DNA from: Tychonema litorale BBK16
Lineage (GTDB): Bacteria > Cyanobacteriota > Cyanobacteriia > Cyanobacteriales > Microcoleaceae
DNA length: 10,680 bases
NCBI RefSeq assembly: GCF_021648855.1
Contig: NZ_JAKJHX010000020.1
Coordinates: 48,635 to 59,314 of the forward strand
Direction: 5' to 3'
Shown: positions 1 to 5,866 of the stretch, piece by piece
How positions within the stretch are numbered: position 1 is the first letter of the stretch
How the letters are laid out: each line of letters begins with the position of its first letter
Made by a program: the position numbers and the translations under genes
Notes under the pieces: generated by a model
The model's input: the letters and a program-made list of their open reading frames with translations, nothing else
What the model was told of the DNA's origin: nothing
The model's database searches: none

Positions 1-14
1 TGCCCGCTCTTTGC

Positions 15-33
15 AACAGGCAAGATGCCTGTT
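15..33. repeat. Intergenic hairpin repeat downstream of ygfZ-like gene
   Basis: A perfect 8-bp inverted repeat (AACAGGCA, loop AGA, TGCCTGTT) lies about 20 bases past the stop of the minus-strand folate-binding protein gene. From recall, this AACAGGCA..TGCCTGTT core is a common dispersed intergenic hairpin in filamentous cyanobacteria. It has no T-run on the exit side, so it is more likely a REP-like element than an intrinsic terminator, though it could shield the mRNA 3' end. Confidence 0.55.
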
Positions 34-53
34 CCACAATTAATTATTTTAGA

Positions 54-1124
54 TTATAAGCTTAAGAATGGCAGATTTACCACTTCCCCGGCAATTTCTC
101 CCACTTGTACTTTCAATCCTTCCCCTCCAGCTTTCGTGCGGATGTAAGCAAGACCAAAAAAGCCTGATTCTGTTTCAGTTGAACTGGTAAGTTTGCCGAC
201 TTTTTCTTCTCCGATTGTCACCACAGTACCTGGTGCAACATACCCGCTTAATTGTACGCCCCAAAGTTGCTGTTTTACTCCTTTGTAGGTATTCAATCGA
301 GCAATTGTTTCTTGACCTATGTAGCAACCTTTGTCATAGGTAATCGTGTGTAAAAGTCTTGCTTCTAGGGGGTTGTAATCATCTGTAAGTTCAAAATCTG
401 CTGCGGGGCGACCTTGTTCTATTCGTAGTTGTTCCCAGATGCGATCGCCCATTGGTACGGCCCCAGCTTTGACTAATTCTTTCCACAAGCTAGCCGCATC
501 CTTGGCTGACGCAATTAAGGTGTATCCAGGAGATGCTAAACCGCTACCAACCGCAACTCTAACCCCCCCCTTATCTCCCCCTTGGTAAGGGGGGGTTTTT
601 ATCAATTTGTGAGTAGCATAGGGTTGATTTTCGAGTTCGCTAACTCCGATTTGTGCGAGTAACTTACTGCTTTCTGGGCCGAGGAGACTGAAAGTAACAG
701 TTGTATCAGTTAAGTCTGTTAATTCTACCCGATCCATTGGGAAAATATAGCGATCGAGCAATTCGATCAATTGTCGCCGGCGGTTGGGCGAAACTAACAG
801 CAGTACAGCGTCTTCTGTAGCATAGGCGGTAGCGAGATCGATGGTGCGCGCGGTGGATGTCACGAAAACTGTATCGCAACCTTGACCTGGTTGGAGTTTG
901 TTGATATTATTGGTAGTCTGATTGTGCAAAAACCGTAGGCGATCGCTATCAGTGATTTGAATGCGTCCCCAGTGAGTGCGATCGCACAAAGCTACACTCT
1001 GTTTAGTGGCTGCGATAGCGGCTGGATCATTCCCAAAACTAGCTGCGACAGTTTCTCCGGTTGTTAACTCGGTAAAGATAGCATCGGCGGATGTTTGAAT
1101 ATCGTGCAATTCTTGAATTATCAT
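54..1124 (-). CDS. ygfZ: YgfZ/GcvT-like folate-binding protein (putative tRNA-modifying / Fe-S repair protein)
   Basis: The 356-residue cytosolic protein resembles the YgfZ/COG0354 branch of the glycine-cleavage T-protein fold. The family signature K-G-C-Y-I-G-Q-E is at residues 265-272, containing the conserved cysteine. It is preceded by the family-like stretch around residues 228-264 (RIWEQLRIEQGRP, then NPLEARL). Family members bind tetrahydrofolate and support the assembly or repair of certain Fe-S enzymes, including those in tRNA modification; this role is inferred from homology. Residues 176-187 (KTPPYQGGDKGG) do not look like family sequence: they are the in-frame translation of a dispersed C/G-rich hairpin (561-597). 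The length is otherwise normal. The ATG at 1124 is the best start, but a heptamer repeat begins only 6 bases upstream, so no Shine-Dalgarno is visible. The next minus-strand gene lies 194 bases upstream, across the repeat block, so co-transcription is uncertain. Confidence 0.85.
   Translation of the reverse strand: MIIQELHDIQTSADAIFTELTTGETVAASFGNDPAAIAATKQSVALCDRTHWGRIQITDSDRLRFLHNQTTNNINKLQPGQGCDTVFVTSTARTIDLATAYATEDAVLLLVSPNRRRQLIELLDRYIFPMDRVELTDLTDTTVTFSLLGPESSKLLAQIGVSELENQPYATHKLIKTPPYQGGDKGGVRVAVGSGLASPGYTLIASAKDAASLWKELVKAGAVPMGDRIWEQLRIEQGRPAADFELTDDYNPLEARLLHTITYDKGCYIGQETIARLNTYKGVKQQLWGVQLSGYVAPGTVVTIGEEKVGKLTSSTETESGFFGLAYIRTKAGGEGLKVQVGEIAGEVVNLPFLSL
561..597. repeat. Dispersed C/G-rich hairpin inserted in frame inside ygfZ-like gene
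   Basis: An A-A-C8-T-T-A arm and a T-A-A-G7-T-T arm form an imperfect inverted repeat around a 12-base CT-rich centre. The same type of element (C-rich arm, TTA..TAA centre, G-rich arm) occurs at 10643-10665. Read on the minus strand it gives the residues TPPYQGGDKGG, a typical translation of this cyanobacterial repeat (recalled). It contributes about 12 codons without breaking the frame, so the host protein probably tolerates it as a surface loop. Confidence 0.75.
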
Positions 1125-1130
1125 ATTTTG

Positions 1131-1183
1131 TTGACGGTTGACGGTTGACGGTTGACTGCTGACTGCTGACAGTTGTCAGTTAA
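1131..1183. repeat. TTGACGG heptamer short tandem repeats
   Basis: Three perfect copies of TTGACGG run from 1131 to 1151. They are followed by a degenerating TTGACTGCTGACTGCTGACAG stretch and an inverted copy (TGTCAGTTAACGG). This is a typical cyanobacterial short tandemly repeated repetitive sequence. It begins 6 bases before the start codon of the minus-strand ygfZ-like gene, so it forms that gene's 5' leader and possibly part of its promoter region. Confidence 0.8.
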
Positions 1184-1201
1184 CGGTTATTTGCCACTAA
1201 T

Positions 1202-1327
1202 AATGACCAATGATCAATGACTAATAACTAATGACTAATGACTAATGACTAATGACCAATGACCAATAACCAATGACCAATGACTAATGACTAATGACCA
1301 ATGACCAATGACCAATGACTAATGAGC
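1202..1327. repeat. AATGAC(C/T) heptamer tandem array, 18 units
   Basis: Eighteen contiguous 7-bp units run in strict register. Most are AATGACC or AATGACT, with AATGATC, AATAACT, AATAACC and a terminal AATGAGC as variants. There are no spacers, so it is not a CRISPR. The array overlaps the last codons of the minus-strand 127-residue gene and supplies its stop codon (TAG at 1321-1319) and final histidine. With the TTGACGG block, it fills almost all of the 194 bases between two minus-strand genes. Confidence 0.9.
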
Positions 1328-1702
1328 TAAATTCGCGAAAACTTCCTGGATTACTTGCCTAGTTTTAGCATCGAGACGCATCCAATCTACATCGCCAGTA
1401 TCCTCATCAATCAAAAGAGTGTCAATTATAACTTCCTGGCTTTGCATATCAGAGTGGGCTGGTTGATAGTTAACGAAACAGACTCGATAACAAAGTTCCC
1501 AAATATCGATCGACCTTTGTTCACCTTGACGCTCTAAAATTAGCTTATAGCCCGGAAAAGGAGTGTGCACTTCTTGGTAAGTCCCTGTCCAAACCGACTC
1601 TTCTAGTTGTTTGCGGATGTTGTCGAGCACTCGAATCAGGGCGGGCTGCATCAGCAGTTCAGCTTGCTCCCACGCGATCGGGCTTGTTATTTTCGGCTTC
1701 AT
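1319..1702 (-). CDS. Conserved-type hypothetical protein, 127 aa
   Basis: I do not recognise a named domain. The protein is acidic and soluble, with no signal peptide or membrane segment. It starts with a helical stretch (about residues 10-37, AWEQAELLMQPALIRVLDNI). A central segment rich in aromatic residues and cysteine follows (67-80, around DIWELCYRVCFVNY), then an acidic strand-like part (90-107), then a C-terminal helix (113-124). Codon use and HIP1-like cgatcg motifs match neighbouring native genes, so it looks real. The ATG at 1702 has no strong ribosome binding site. The stop codon lies inside the AATGAC heptamer array, so the extreme C-terminus (…LAH) is repeat-derived and may differ between strains. 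It is followed by ygfZ-like on the same strand, but the repeat block argues against tight coupling. Confidence 0.65.
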   Translation of the reverse strand: MKPKITSPIAWEQAELLMQPALIRVLDNIRKQLEESVWTGTYQEVHTPFPGYKLILERQGEQRSIDIWELCYRVCFVNYQPAHSDMQSQEVIIDTLLIDEDTGDVDWMRLDAKTRQVIQEVFANLAH

Positions 1703-1877
1703 ATATCAGGATGGTCAAAAAGAAAATCAATTAATTAATTTTCCTGCATAGAGTGCCAATTTTTTGACATTTGCCATAAAATGTTGAACTGAGTCATCAC
1801 CAAATCCAACAGAAATCGGAAACAGACTCGGCAACTCTAGGCTTCATGGCTGAAAACATTGATATTCAGTTATCTGA

Positions 1878-1949
1878 TGGGTAATGTAGGATTTGAACCT
1901 ACGGCATCCTGCGTGTAAAGCAGGCGCTCTACCACTGAGCTAATCACCC
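1878..1949 (-). tRNA. tRNA-Val (anticodon UAC)
   Basis: On the minus strand a complete cloverleaf of 72 nt can be drawn. The acceptor GGGTGAT pairs with ATTACCC (one G-T pair) and A73 is the discriminator. U8 and A9 precede the D-stem GCTC/GAGC. The anticodon stem CCTGC/GCAGG encloses loop TTTACAC, giving anticodon TAC (valine GTA, and by wobble others). The T-arm is GTAGG-TTCAAAT-CCTAC. The 3' CCA is not encoded: the discriminator is followed by TCAG. It has its own promoter just upstream and is divergent from the DUF2227 gene. Confidence 0.96.
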
Positions 1950-1969
1950 ATTTGCGCTTACAAGGATTT

Positions 1970-1998
1970 ATTATATCACAGTGTCTCAGAAATATCAA
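1970..1998 (-). promoter_or_regulatory. Sigma-70 type promoter of tRNA-Val
   Basis: On the minus strand TTGATA (1998-1993) and TATAAT (1975-1970) are separated by exactly 17 bases, a near-consensus -35/-10 pair. The expected transcription start is near 1963, leaving a leader of roughly 14 bases before the mature tRNA 5' end. The strength fits a constitutively expressed stable RNA. Confidence 0.75.
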
Positions 1999-2020
1999 CT
2001 AAAAAAATCATAAATTTTAA

Positions 2021-2725
2021 ATGCCCTCTGGCCGTACTCACGATCGCATTACCCTGTGGACTTTACCCTTTGTCGCAGCCCTGACTTTTGCTCAGACTCA
2101 CAGCAGCAATCTGACTTTGCTGGTGTCGGGTAGCTTTTTATTTGGCGGGCTGATGTTTGGCCCCGACTTGGATATCTATTCTTGTCAATATCAGCGCTGG
2201 GGATGGTTCAAACTGATTTGGCTACCTTACCAAAAAAACCTGCGCCACCGCTCTTTGGTGTCCCACGGGCCTCTGATTGGAACTGCTTTGCGAATCTTGT
2301 ACCTCGCTACCTGGATCGGAATTTTGGGGATATTGGGATTAGTAATTGCCGAAAAAATTGGGAACTTAGCCGGGAATTGGCAGGATGTGGTTTTGGGTTT
2401 TTTGCGATCGATCGTCCAACACCCGATCGAACTTTTAGCTATTTACATCGGCTTAGAATTGGGCGCGATGAGCCACTATCTCAGCGATTGGGGCGGCTCG
2501 GCTTACAAAAAGTTCAAAAAGCAAGGAGGAGAAAGGAAGAAGGAAGAAGGCCCTTCGACTTCGTTCAGGGTACAAAGAAGGAAGAAGGAAGAAAGCCCTT
2601 CGACTTCGCTCAAGGTACAAAGAAGGAAGAAGGAAGGAAGCCCTTCGACTTCGCTCAAGGTACAAAGAAAGAAGAAGGAAGAAGGCCCTTCGATTTCGTT
2701 CAGGGTACAAAGAAAAAAGAAGTAA
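2021..2725 (+). CDS. DUF2227 family putative metal-binding membrane protein with repeat-derived tail
   Basis: The 234-residue protein matches the DUF2227 type (annotated as putative metal-binding). The N-terminal PSGRTHDRIT motif holds H7 and D8. GPDLD is at 47-51, HRS at 76-78, SHGP at 81-84, and a second SHYLSDWGG at 151-159. These His/Asp clusters are likely ligands, recalling membrane hydrolases with paired HD/HxxxD motifs, but the reaction is unknown. Hydrophobic segments at about 32-47, 86-112 and 124-148 suggest an integral membrane protein. The natural protein probably ends near residue 166-170. From about 171 on it is lysine/glutamate-rich with four 15-residue repeats (PSTSxxVQRxKKEE type), encoded by a 45-bp array of a dispersed repeat. 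The ATG at 2021 gives the expected MPSGRTHD start; the leader is AT-rich without a clear ribosome binding site. mazG follows after 73 bases. Confidence 0.8.
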   Translation: MPSGRTHDRITLWTLPFVAALTFAQTHSSNLTLLVSGSFLFGGLMFGPDLDIYSCQYQRWGWFKLIWLPYQKNLRHRSLVSHGPLIGTALRILYLATWIGILGILGLVIAEKIGNLAGNWQDVVLGFLRSIVQHPIELLAIYIGLELGAMSHYLSDWGGSAYKKFKKQGGERKKEEGPSTSFRVQRRKKEESPSTSLKVQRRKKEGSPSTSLKVQRKKKEEGPSISFRVQRKKK

Positions 2726-2756
2726 TCAAGCCCTCGACCCTTCGACTACGCTCAGG
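2551..2756. repeat. 45-bp in-frame tandem array of CCCTTCGACTTCGCTCAGG repeat
   Basis: The core CCCTTCGACTTCG(C/T)TCA starts at 2551, 2596, 2641 and 2686: exactly 45 bp, or 15 codons, apart. The copies are joined by purine-rich GTACAAAGAAGGAAGAAGGAA-like linkers. A fifth core with a different flank lies at 2738-2756, after the DUF2227 stop. All three plus frames and one minus frame stay open through the array, which explains several spurious overlapping ORFs. The core sequence resembles a widespread dispersed repeat of filamentous cyanobacteria (recalled). Confidence 0.9.
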
Positions 2757-2798
2757 ACGGCGCTTCACTCACCATACAAATTCTATAAAAGGTAAATT

Positions 2799-3647
2799 AT
2801 GATGTCTAATTCTCACACTCGATCGCTCACAGCCATCCAAAGCTTAATCGAAATTGTCGCCAAATTGCGAGATCCAGATGGCGGATGTCCCTGGGATTTA
2901 GCCCAAACCCCACAAACTCTAATTCCGCATATTATTGAAGAAGCCTATGAAACCGCCGATGCGATTCGCCGTGGGGAAAAAGATGCGATTGTTGAAGAAT
3001 TGGGCGACTTACTTTTACAAGTAGTTCTCCAAGCTCAAATTGCCAGCGAATCCAGTCAATTTAGCCTCGCGGAAATCGCCGACGGGATTGCCGAAAAACT
3101 CATTCGCCGTCATCCCCATGTCTTCGGCGATGCCGAGATTAACACCGTTGATGAAGTCAATGAAAACTGGGACAAAATCAAAGCAGCAGAAAAAGGTGAA
3201 ACTGGTAAAATTCCAACTTTAGCTGCTAAAATGAGGCGTTATGCTAGCACTTTGCCTCCGATCGCAGCGGGGATAAAAATCTCACAAAAAGCTGCGGAAG
3301 CTAGTTTTGATTGGGACAGTGTGGACGGTGTGTGGGATAAGTTTCACGAAGAAATGGCAGAATTTGAACACGCCCTAAAACACGAAGATCAAGCCGCCCA
3401 GCAGTCGGAATTGGGAGATATTATGTTTGTGTTAATTCAATTAGCGCGCTGGTACGGTTTAGATGCGTCGGAAGCTTTGCAGGGAACCAATCAGCGGTTT
3501 GTGGAACGGTTTGCGTTAGTGGAGGGAAAGTGCGTGAAGCGGAGCTATCCCGAAGGGAATCGACCTTTGTCTGATTATACCCCAGAACAGTTAGACGAGT
3601 TGTGGAATCAGGCTAAGGCAATATTGGCTCAAAAGGGCGATCGGTAA
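2799..3647 (+). CDS. mazG: Nucleoside triphosphate pyrophosphohydrolase MazG
   Basis: The 282-residue cytosolic enzyme should hydrolyse (d)NTPs to NMP and pyrophosphate, cleaning the nucleotide pool and, in E. coli, modulating the stringent response. Two MazG domains are visible. The first, about residues 18-125, has GGCPWDLAQT (28-37), the Mg-binding IIEEAYE (45-51) and VEELGDLLLQ (65-74), and RRHPHVFGD (103-111). The second, about 160-245, has HEEMAEFE (183-190) and ELGDIMF (204-210). All metal-binding acidic clusters are intact. The ATG at 2799 is preceded by AAAAGG at 2787-2792, good spacing; a second ATG follows directly. The stretch CVKRSYPEGNR (245-255) near the C-terminus looks unlike family sequence and may come from a dispersed repeat. 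It follows the DUF2227 gene on the same strand across a repeat-rich 73-base gap and may be co-transcribed. Confidence 0.95.
   Translation: MMSNSHTRSLTAIQSLIEIVAKLRDPDGGCPWDLAQTPQTLIPHIIEEAYETADAIRRGEKDAIVEELGDLLLQVVLQAQIASESSQFSLAEIADGIAEKLIRRHPHVFGDAEINTVDEVNENWDKIKAAEKGETGKIPTLAAKMRRYASTLPPIAAGIKISQKAAEASFDWDSVDGVWDKFHEEMAEFEHALKHEDQAAQQSELGDIMFVLIQLARWYGLDASEALQGTNQRFVERFALVEGKCVKRSYPEGNRPLSDYTPEQLDELWNQAKAILAQKGDR
3529..3563. repeat. Possible dispersed repeat segment within mazG
   Basis: The stretch containing GAAGCGGAGCTATCCCGAAG and the following GGAATCGAC resembles a dispersed cyanobacterial repeat with a small hairpin (TCCC-GAA-GGGA). It encodes residues 245-255 of MazG, where homologues usually pass more directly from the last helix to the LxxYTxEEL-type segment. 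The assignment rests on recall of the repeat and on the odd peptide, with no second copy in this window. Confidence 0.35.
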
Positions 3648-3668
3648 TCAACTCCTTTTGATGTTAGT

Positions 3669-3691
3669 TTGCCATAATCTATGTGTTGATA
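3669..3691. repeat. Direct repeat copy 1 (23 bp), flanking the 83-aa gene
   Basis: TTGCCATAATC-T-AT-G-TGTTGATA matches 4117-4139 at 21 of 23 positions in the same orientation. In both copies the CAT is the reverse complement of an ATG (minus-strand ATGGCA). In this copy the minus-strand reading hits a stop after ATGGCAAAC. It may be a relic of the same 5' gene region that starts the 17-codon ORF at 4123. Confidence 0.5.
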
Positions 3692-3798
3692 GTTAACTGT
3701 TAATTGTTTCTATGTTCTTTCTTTAACAACTGCCATAGAACTGATAACAGGGCTGGTCAGCAATTTAGCTTTAATTTATGTGATATACTGGGATGATA

Positions 3799-4050
3799 TC
3801 ATGCTTGAGAGTTAGAGAGAAGAATCTGCAAGTGTTCTCGGACAGAACATAACATTTGATAGAAAGAACTCCACTCAATAAAATCGATATCATCTCCTAA
3901 TTCTCCAGCCCTAAATTTTGGGTAAAATTCAAGAGATGGCATTTGATACTGAGTTTCAAATTGCTGTAAATCAGTTTCTAATTTTGTGGCTTGTTGTTTA
4001 GCAATAGCAATTTCGTGGGCGATGATTTTGGAAAGTGAAAGTTCTAGCAC
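3799..4050 (-). CDS. Small hypothetical protein, 83 aa (possible toxin-antitoxin-associated family)
   Basis: The protein is acidic and largely helical. An N-terminal helix (residues 5-33, SLSKIIAHEIAIAKQQATKL onward) leads to a conserved-looking core FYPKFRAGELGDDIDFIEW (42-60) and a final helix (64-79). I recall similar small cyanobacterial proteins, with a KF..GELGDD.DF.EW core, lying next to small toxin-like genes. The toxin-antitoxin link is therefore only a weak inference, and no complete partner is visible here. The start is GTG at 4050, since no ATG is in frame downstream to give the same N-terminus; the open frame extends 27 bases further back without a start. Immediately upstream on the same strand is a 17-codon ORF that may be a remnant of the partner. 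Confidence 0.6.
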   Translation of the reverse strand: MLELSLSKIIAHEIAIAKQQATKLETDLQQFETQYQMPSLEFYPKFRAGELGDDIDFIEWSSFYQMLCSVREHLQILLSNSQA

Positions 4051-4069
4051 TTCACTTACTTCGCCTCGG

Positions 4070-4123
4070 TTAGAGTGCTTCTAAAATTTTGAGTTGTTCG
4101 AGAATTTGATTTTGGGTTGCCAT
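4070..4123 (-). pseudogene. 17-codon ORF, possible remnant of an upstream antitoxin-like partner
   Basis: The minus-strand reading from ATG at 4123 gives MATQNQILEQLKILEAL and then a TAA. This has the flavour of the N-terminus of short cyanobacterial antitoxin-like proteins (M-x-x-x-Q-I-L-x-Q-L-K-x-L). It ends 19 bases before the GTG of the 83-residue gene. Either it is a very short leader peptide, or most of the original gene has been deleted. No good ribosome binding site is visible. Confidence is low because such a short match is easily fortuitous. Confidence 0.3.
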
Positions 4124-4139
4124 AATCGATCTGTTGATA
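4117..4139. repeat. Direct repeat copy 2 (23 bp)
   Basis: TTGCCATAATC-G-AT-C-TGTTGATA is the partner of 3669-3691, with two mismatches. The two copies lie 448 bases apart and bracket the 83-residue gene. This copy covers the start codon and leader of the 17-codon ORF. Confidence 0.5.
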
Positions 4140-4270
4140 TTTTGGCTTGAATTAAGTTTAACCTAATTTGATTTGAATGTCGGCAAGAAGGGCAATCGAC
4201 TTTGAGTGGATGGGATAAGTAAAGGGCGATCGCATCTTCTACCCTCATCTACTGTTATCTAGTGATTAAA

Positions 4271-4298
4271 GCTAGGATGGATAAAACTCCATCCTAGC
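4271..4298 (-). terminator. Hairpin terminator of the lysozyme-fusion gene
   Basis: A perfect 10-bp inverted repeat (GCTAGGATGG, 8-base loop, CCATCCTAGC) begins 10 bases past the minus-strand stop at 4308. On the minus strand it is followed by TTTAATCACT, a short T-tract. The position and stem strength fit an intrinsic terminator with a weak tail. It could also partly stop plus-strand transcripts. Confidence 0.65.
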
Positions 4299-4307
4299 CA
4301 ACAATAT

Positions 4308-5675
4308 CTACAGTCCCCAGTCCACAACTAGCGAACGTGGATCGTACTTGCGGAGCAATTTCACAAGTTTTTTCAAATCATCAAGTGTCGTCGGGCACAC
4401 ACAGCCTATACTGCCTGGACTTGTACGACTTTGAATCCAGTTCCAATCACAATGAAAGCCGAAGGCATCTCGACAGCCAATGCGTTTTGTTATGTCACAA
4501 CTTTTTTTAGCCTCTGGCGATTTAACCAGCTCTACCCATACAGGACCAAGTCCCTCTTCCTGTGGGTGTGAGGCATTGTAATTGTCTTTGCCATCTGCCC
4601 AGTCGATATCTGAAATGTAGTAGTTATCTTGTGGGATCGGTGCCCCATTGCGAGGTTGGCTTTCAGGATCGTCCCACCGTAAAAAATCCTGATTACTCGG
4701 TACACCAGAAACAACATCTAATGAATCAATAACTACATTGCCTTGTGGATTCACAAAATCGAGTTTGCACCATTCAAGTCCTTCGTAGGCAGGTGTTCGC
4801 GTGCGTGTGAGACGGCAGTATACACTCCCATTTCGTACTGATGAAGGCACAGATACTTCTCCTCGCGCACGTTTGAGAGCATTCTCTATAGCCCTCATTG
4901 TTTCTAACCCTACCTTACCATCAATTCGACTAAGAGCTTCACGTTTCTGAAGCAGTCTTACCGCATTATCAGTAGTGTCAGTAAATTCGTTAGGCTGAGA
5001 ACCTAAACGAAGAAATTGGAGTCCCGCCAGAGCGCAATTGAGGATGTAGCAATCGTCTCCAATATCTCCTTTTTCAAGGGTACGAGTAAACGGTAACGGT
5101 ACTGGAGCAGCTTTATAGGGCAACTCTCTTTTTGGCGGTTGAGTTACATTATTCGACTCTGGGAAAAAGCCTATTTCTCGCTCGATACCTGAAAAACCAT
5201 CGCGCCGAAATAAAGCTTCTTCTTCGTTTCGACGATCGACCAATCCGGGGAGTGGTCTTCTTGTGCCGCTATCTTCACCATGTACCCAACGATCGAATTC
5301 CCGGGCTGCTGCTTCATAATTACCTTTGTTTAGCAACCGCAGCATAGTTGACTCACCGAATGCTCCAATACCGATGTTATAAGTAAAGGAAACAAGAGCA
5401 TCAAACATACACTGCTTGAGCGGAACTTTACACAAACGTTCAACATCTTCTGCTTTTTCCCCTACCTCAATTTCTAACCATCGCTCTGCTGTTGTTCGAG
5501 TTATAATATCACCTTCTAAAATAGGTCGATTGAGATCCAAATGCTCAATAGAACCATAACCAATTGTCCAAATATCAACTGGATCTAGGTAAGCCTTAAT
5601 TCGTCCATCAGGAAGCACTTTGTGCAGTCCTTCCCACTTTTTGATTAGTTCAAAGCATTCATTAGTAGGTTTCAT
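4308..5675 (-). CDS. GH24 lysozyme fused to peptidoglycan-binding-like and L,D-transpeptidase-like domains
   Basis: The 455-residue protein has three parts. Residues 5-160 are a GH24 (T4/P22-type) muramidase. The catalytic Glu is E15 (KWEGLH), D31 lies in AYLDP, T37 in TIGYG, and the lysozyme core AFDALVSFTYNIGIGAF-type motif is near 91-106. About 197-270 resembles a peptidoglycan-binding helical domain (KGDIGDDCYILN, then TDNAVRLLQ and IDGKVGLETMRAIE). About 280-455 ends with GFHCDWN (406-412) and SPGSIGCVCP (419-428). H408 and C425, with a G-x-W segment (GPVWVEL, 377-383), recall the HX(n)S-x-G-C signature of YkuD-type L,D-transpeptidases, with Ile replacing the usual His before Gly. No signal peptide is seen, so export by lysis, a holin or a secretion machine must be assumed if it acts on the wall. 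The ATG at 5675 has GGAGA 5 bases upstream. The gene is monocistronic, with its own terminator at 4271-4298. It may be phage-derived, but no other phage gene is nearby. Confidence 0.8.
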   Translation of the reverse strand: MKPTNECFELIKKWEGLHKVLPDGRIKAYLDPVDIWTIGYGSIEHLDLNRPILEGDIITRTTAERWLEIEVGEKAEDVERLCKVPLKQCMFDALVSFTYNIGIGAFGESTMLRLLNKGNYEAAAREFDRWVHGEDSGTRRPLPGLVDRRNEEEALFRRDGFSGIEREIGFFPESNNVTQPPKRELPYKAAPVPLPFTRTLEKGDIGDDCYILNCALAGLQFLRLGSQPNEFTDTTDNAVRLLQKREALSRIDGKVGLETMRAIENALKRARGEVSVPSSVRNGSVYCRLTRTRTPAYEGLEWCKLDFVNPQGNVVIDSLDVVSGVPSNQDFLRWDDPESQPRNGAPIPQDNYYISDIDWADGKDNYNASHPQEEGLGPVWVELVKSPEAKKSCDITKRIGCRDAFGFHCDWNWIQSRTSPGSIGCVCPTTLDDLKKLVKLLRKYDPRSLVVDWGL

Positions 5676-5703
5676 AGTTCTCCACTCTTCTCAAAATTTC
5701 GTA

Positions 5704-5737
5704 CAGCTTTTAAAAGCTGGTTATTTAATTGATAACC
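5704..5737. promoter_or_regulatory. Palindromes in the divergent lysozyme / HTH intergenic region
   Basis: CAGCTTTTAAAAGCTG (5704-5719) is a perfect 16-bp palindrome. Directly after it comes GGTTAT-7-ATAACC (5719-5737). They lie 29-62 bases upstream of the minus-strand lysozyme start. They could be an operator, or hairpins in its leader. No convincing -35/-10 pair was pinned down, so the function is open. Confidence 0.4.
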
Positions 5738-5866
5738 GAAGCCCGATCGCACTGTCGGTGAGAAAAAGTGAGTTCGTTTTGTAAAGTTTCTGTAAGGTTT
5801 CCTCAAAGGCTACTGTTAAGCGGTTAGCAGCCAGTAAACCTCAAATAATCAGTCAAGGTAGTGGGG

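Noticed and set aside
1131..1327. Repeat block considered as a CRISPR array
   Set aside because: The units are 7 bp, contiguous and without spacers. This is a short tandem repeat block.
2182..2802. Second plus-strand ORF (206 aa) and minus-strand ORF at 2453-2710
   Set aside because: Both are alternative readings of the DUF2227 gene and its 45-bp array. They have no family features, and their length comes from the repeat being open in several frames.
4308..5675. Prophage region around the lysozyme fusion
   Set aside because: No holin, tail, capsid, integrase or att-like site is seen on either side. Neighbours are a small hypothetical gene and an HTH remnant.
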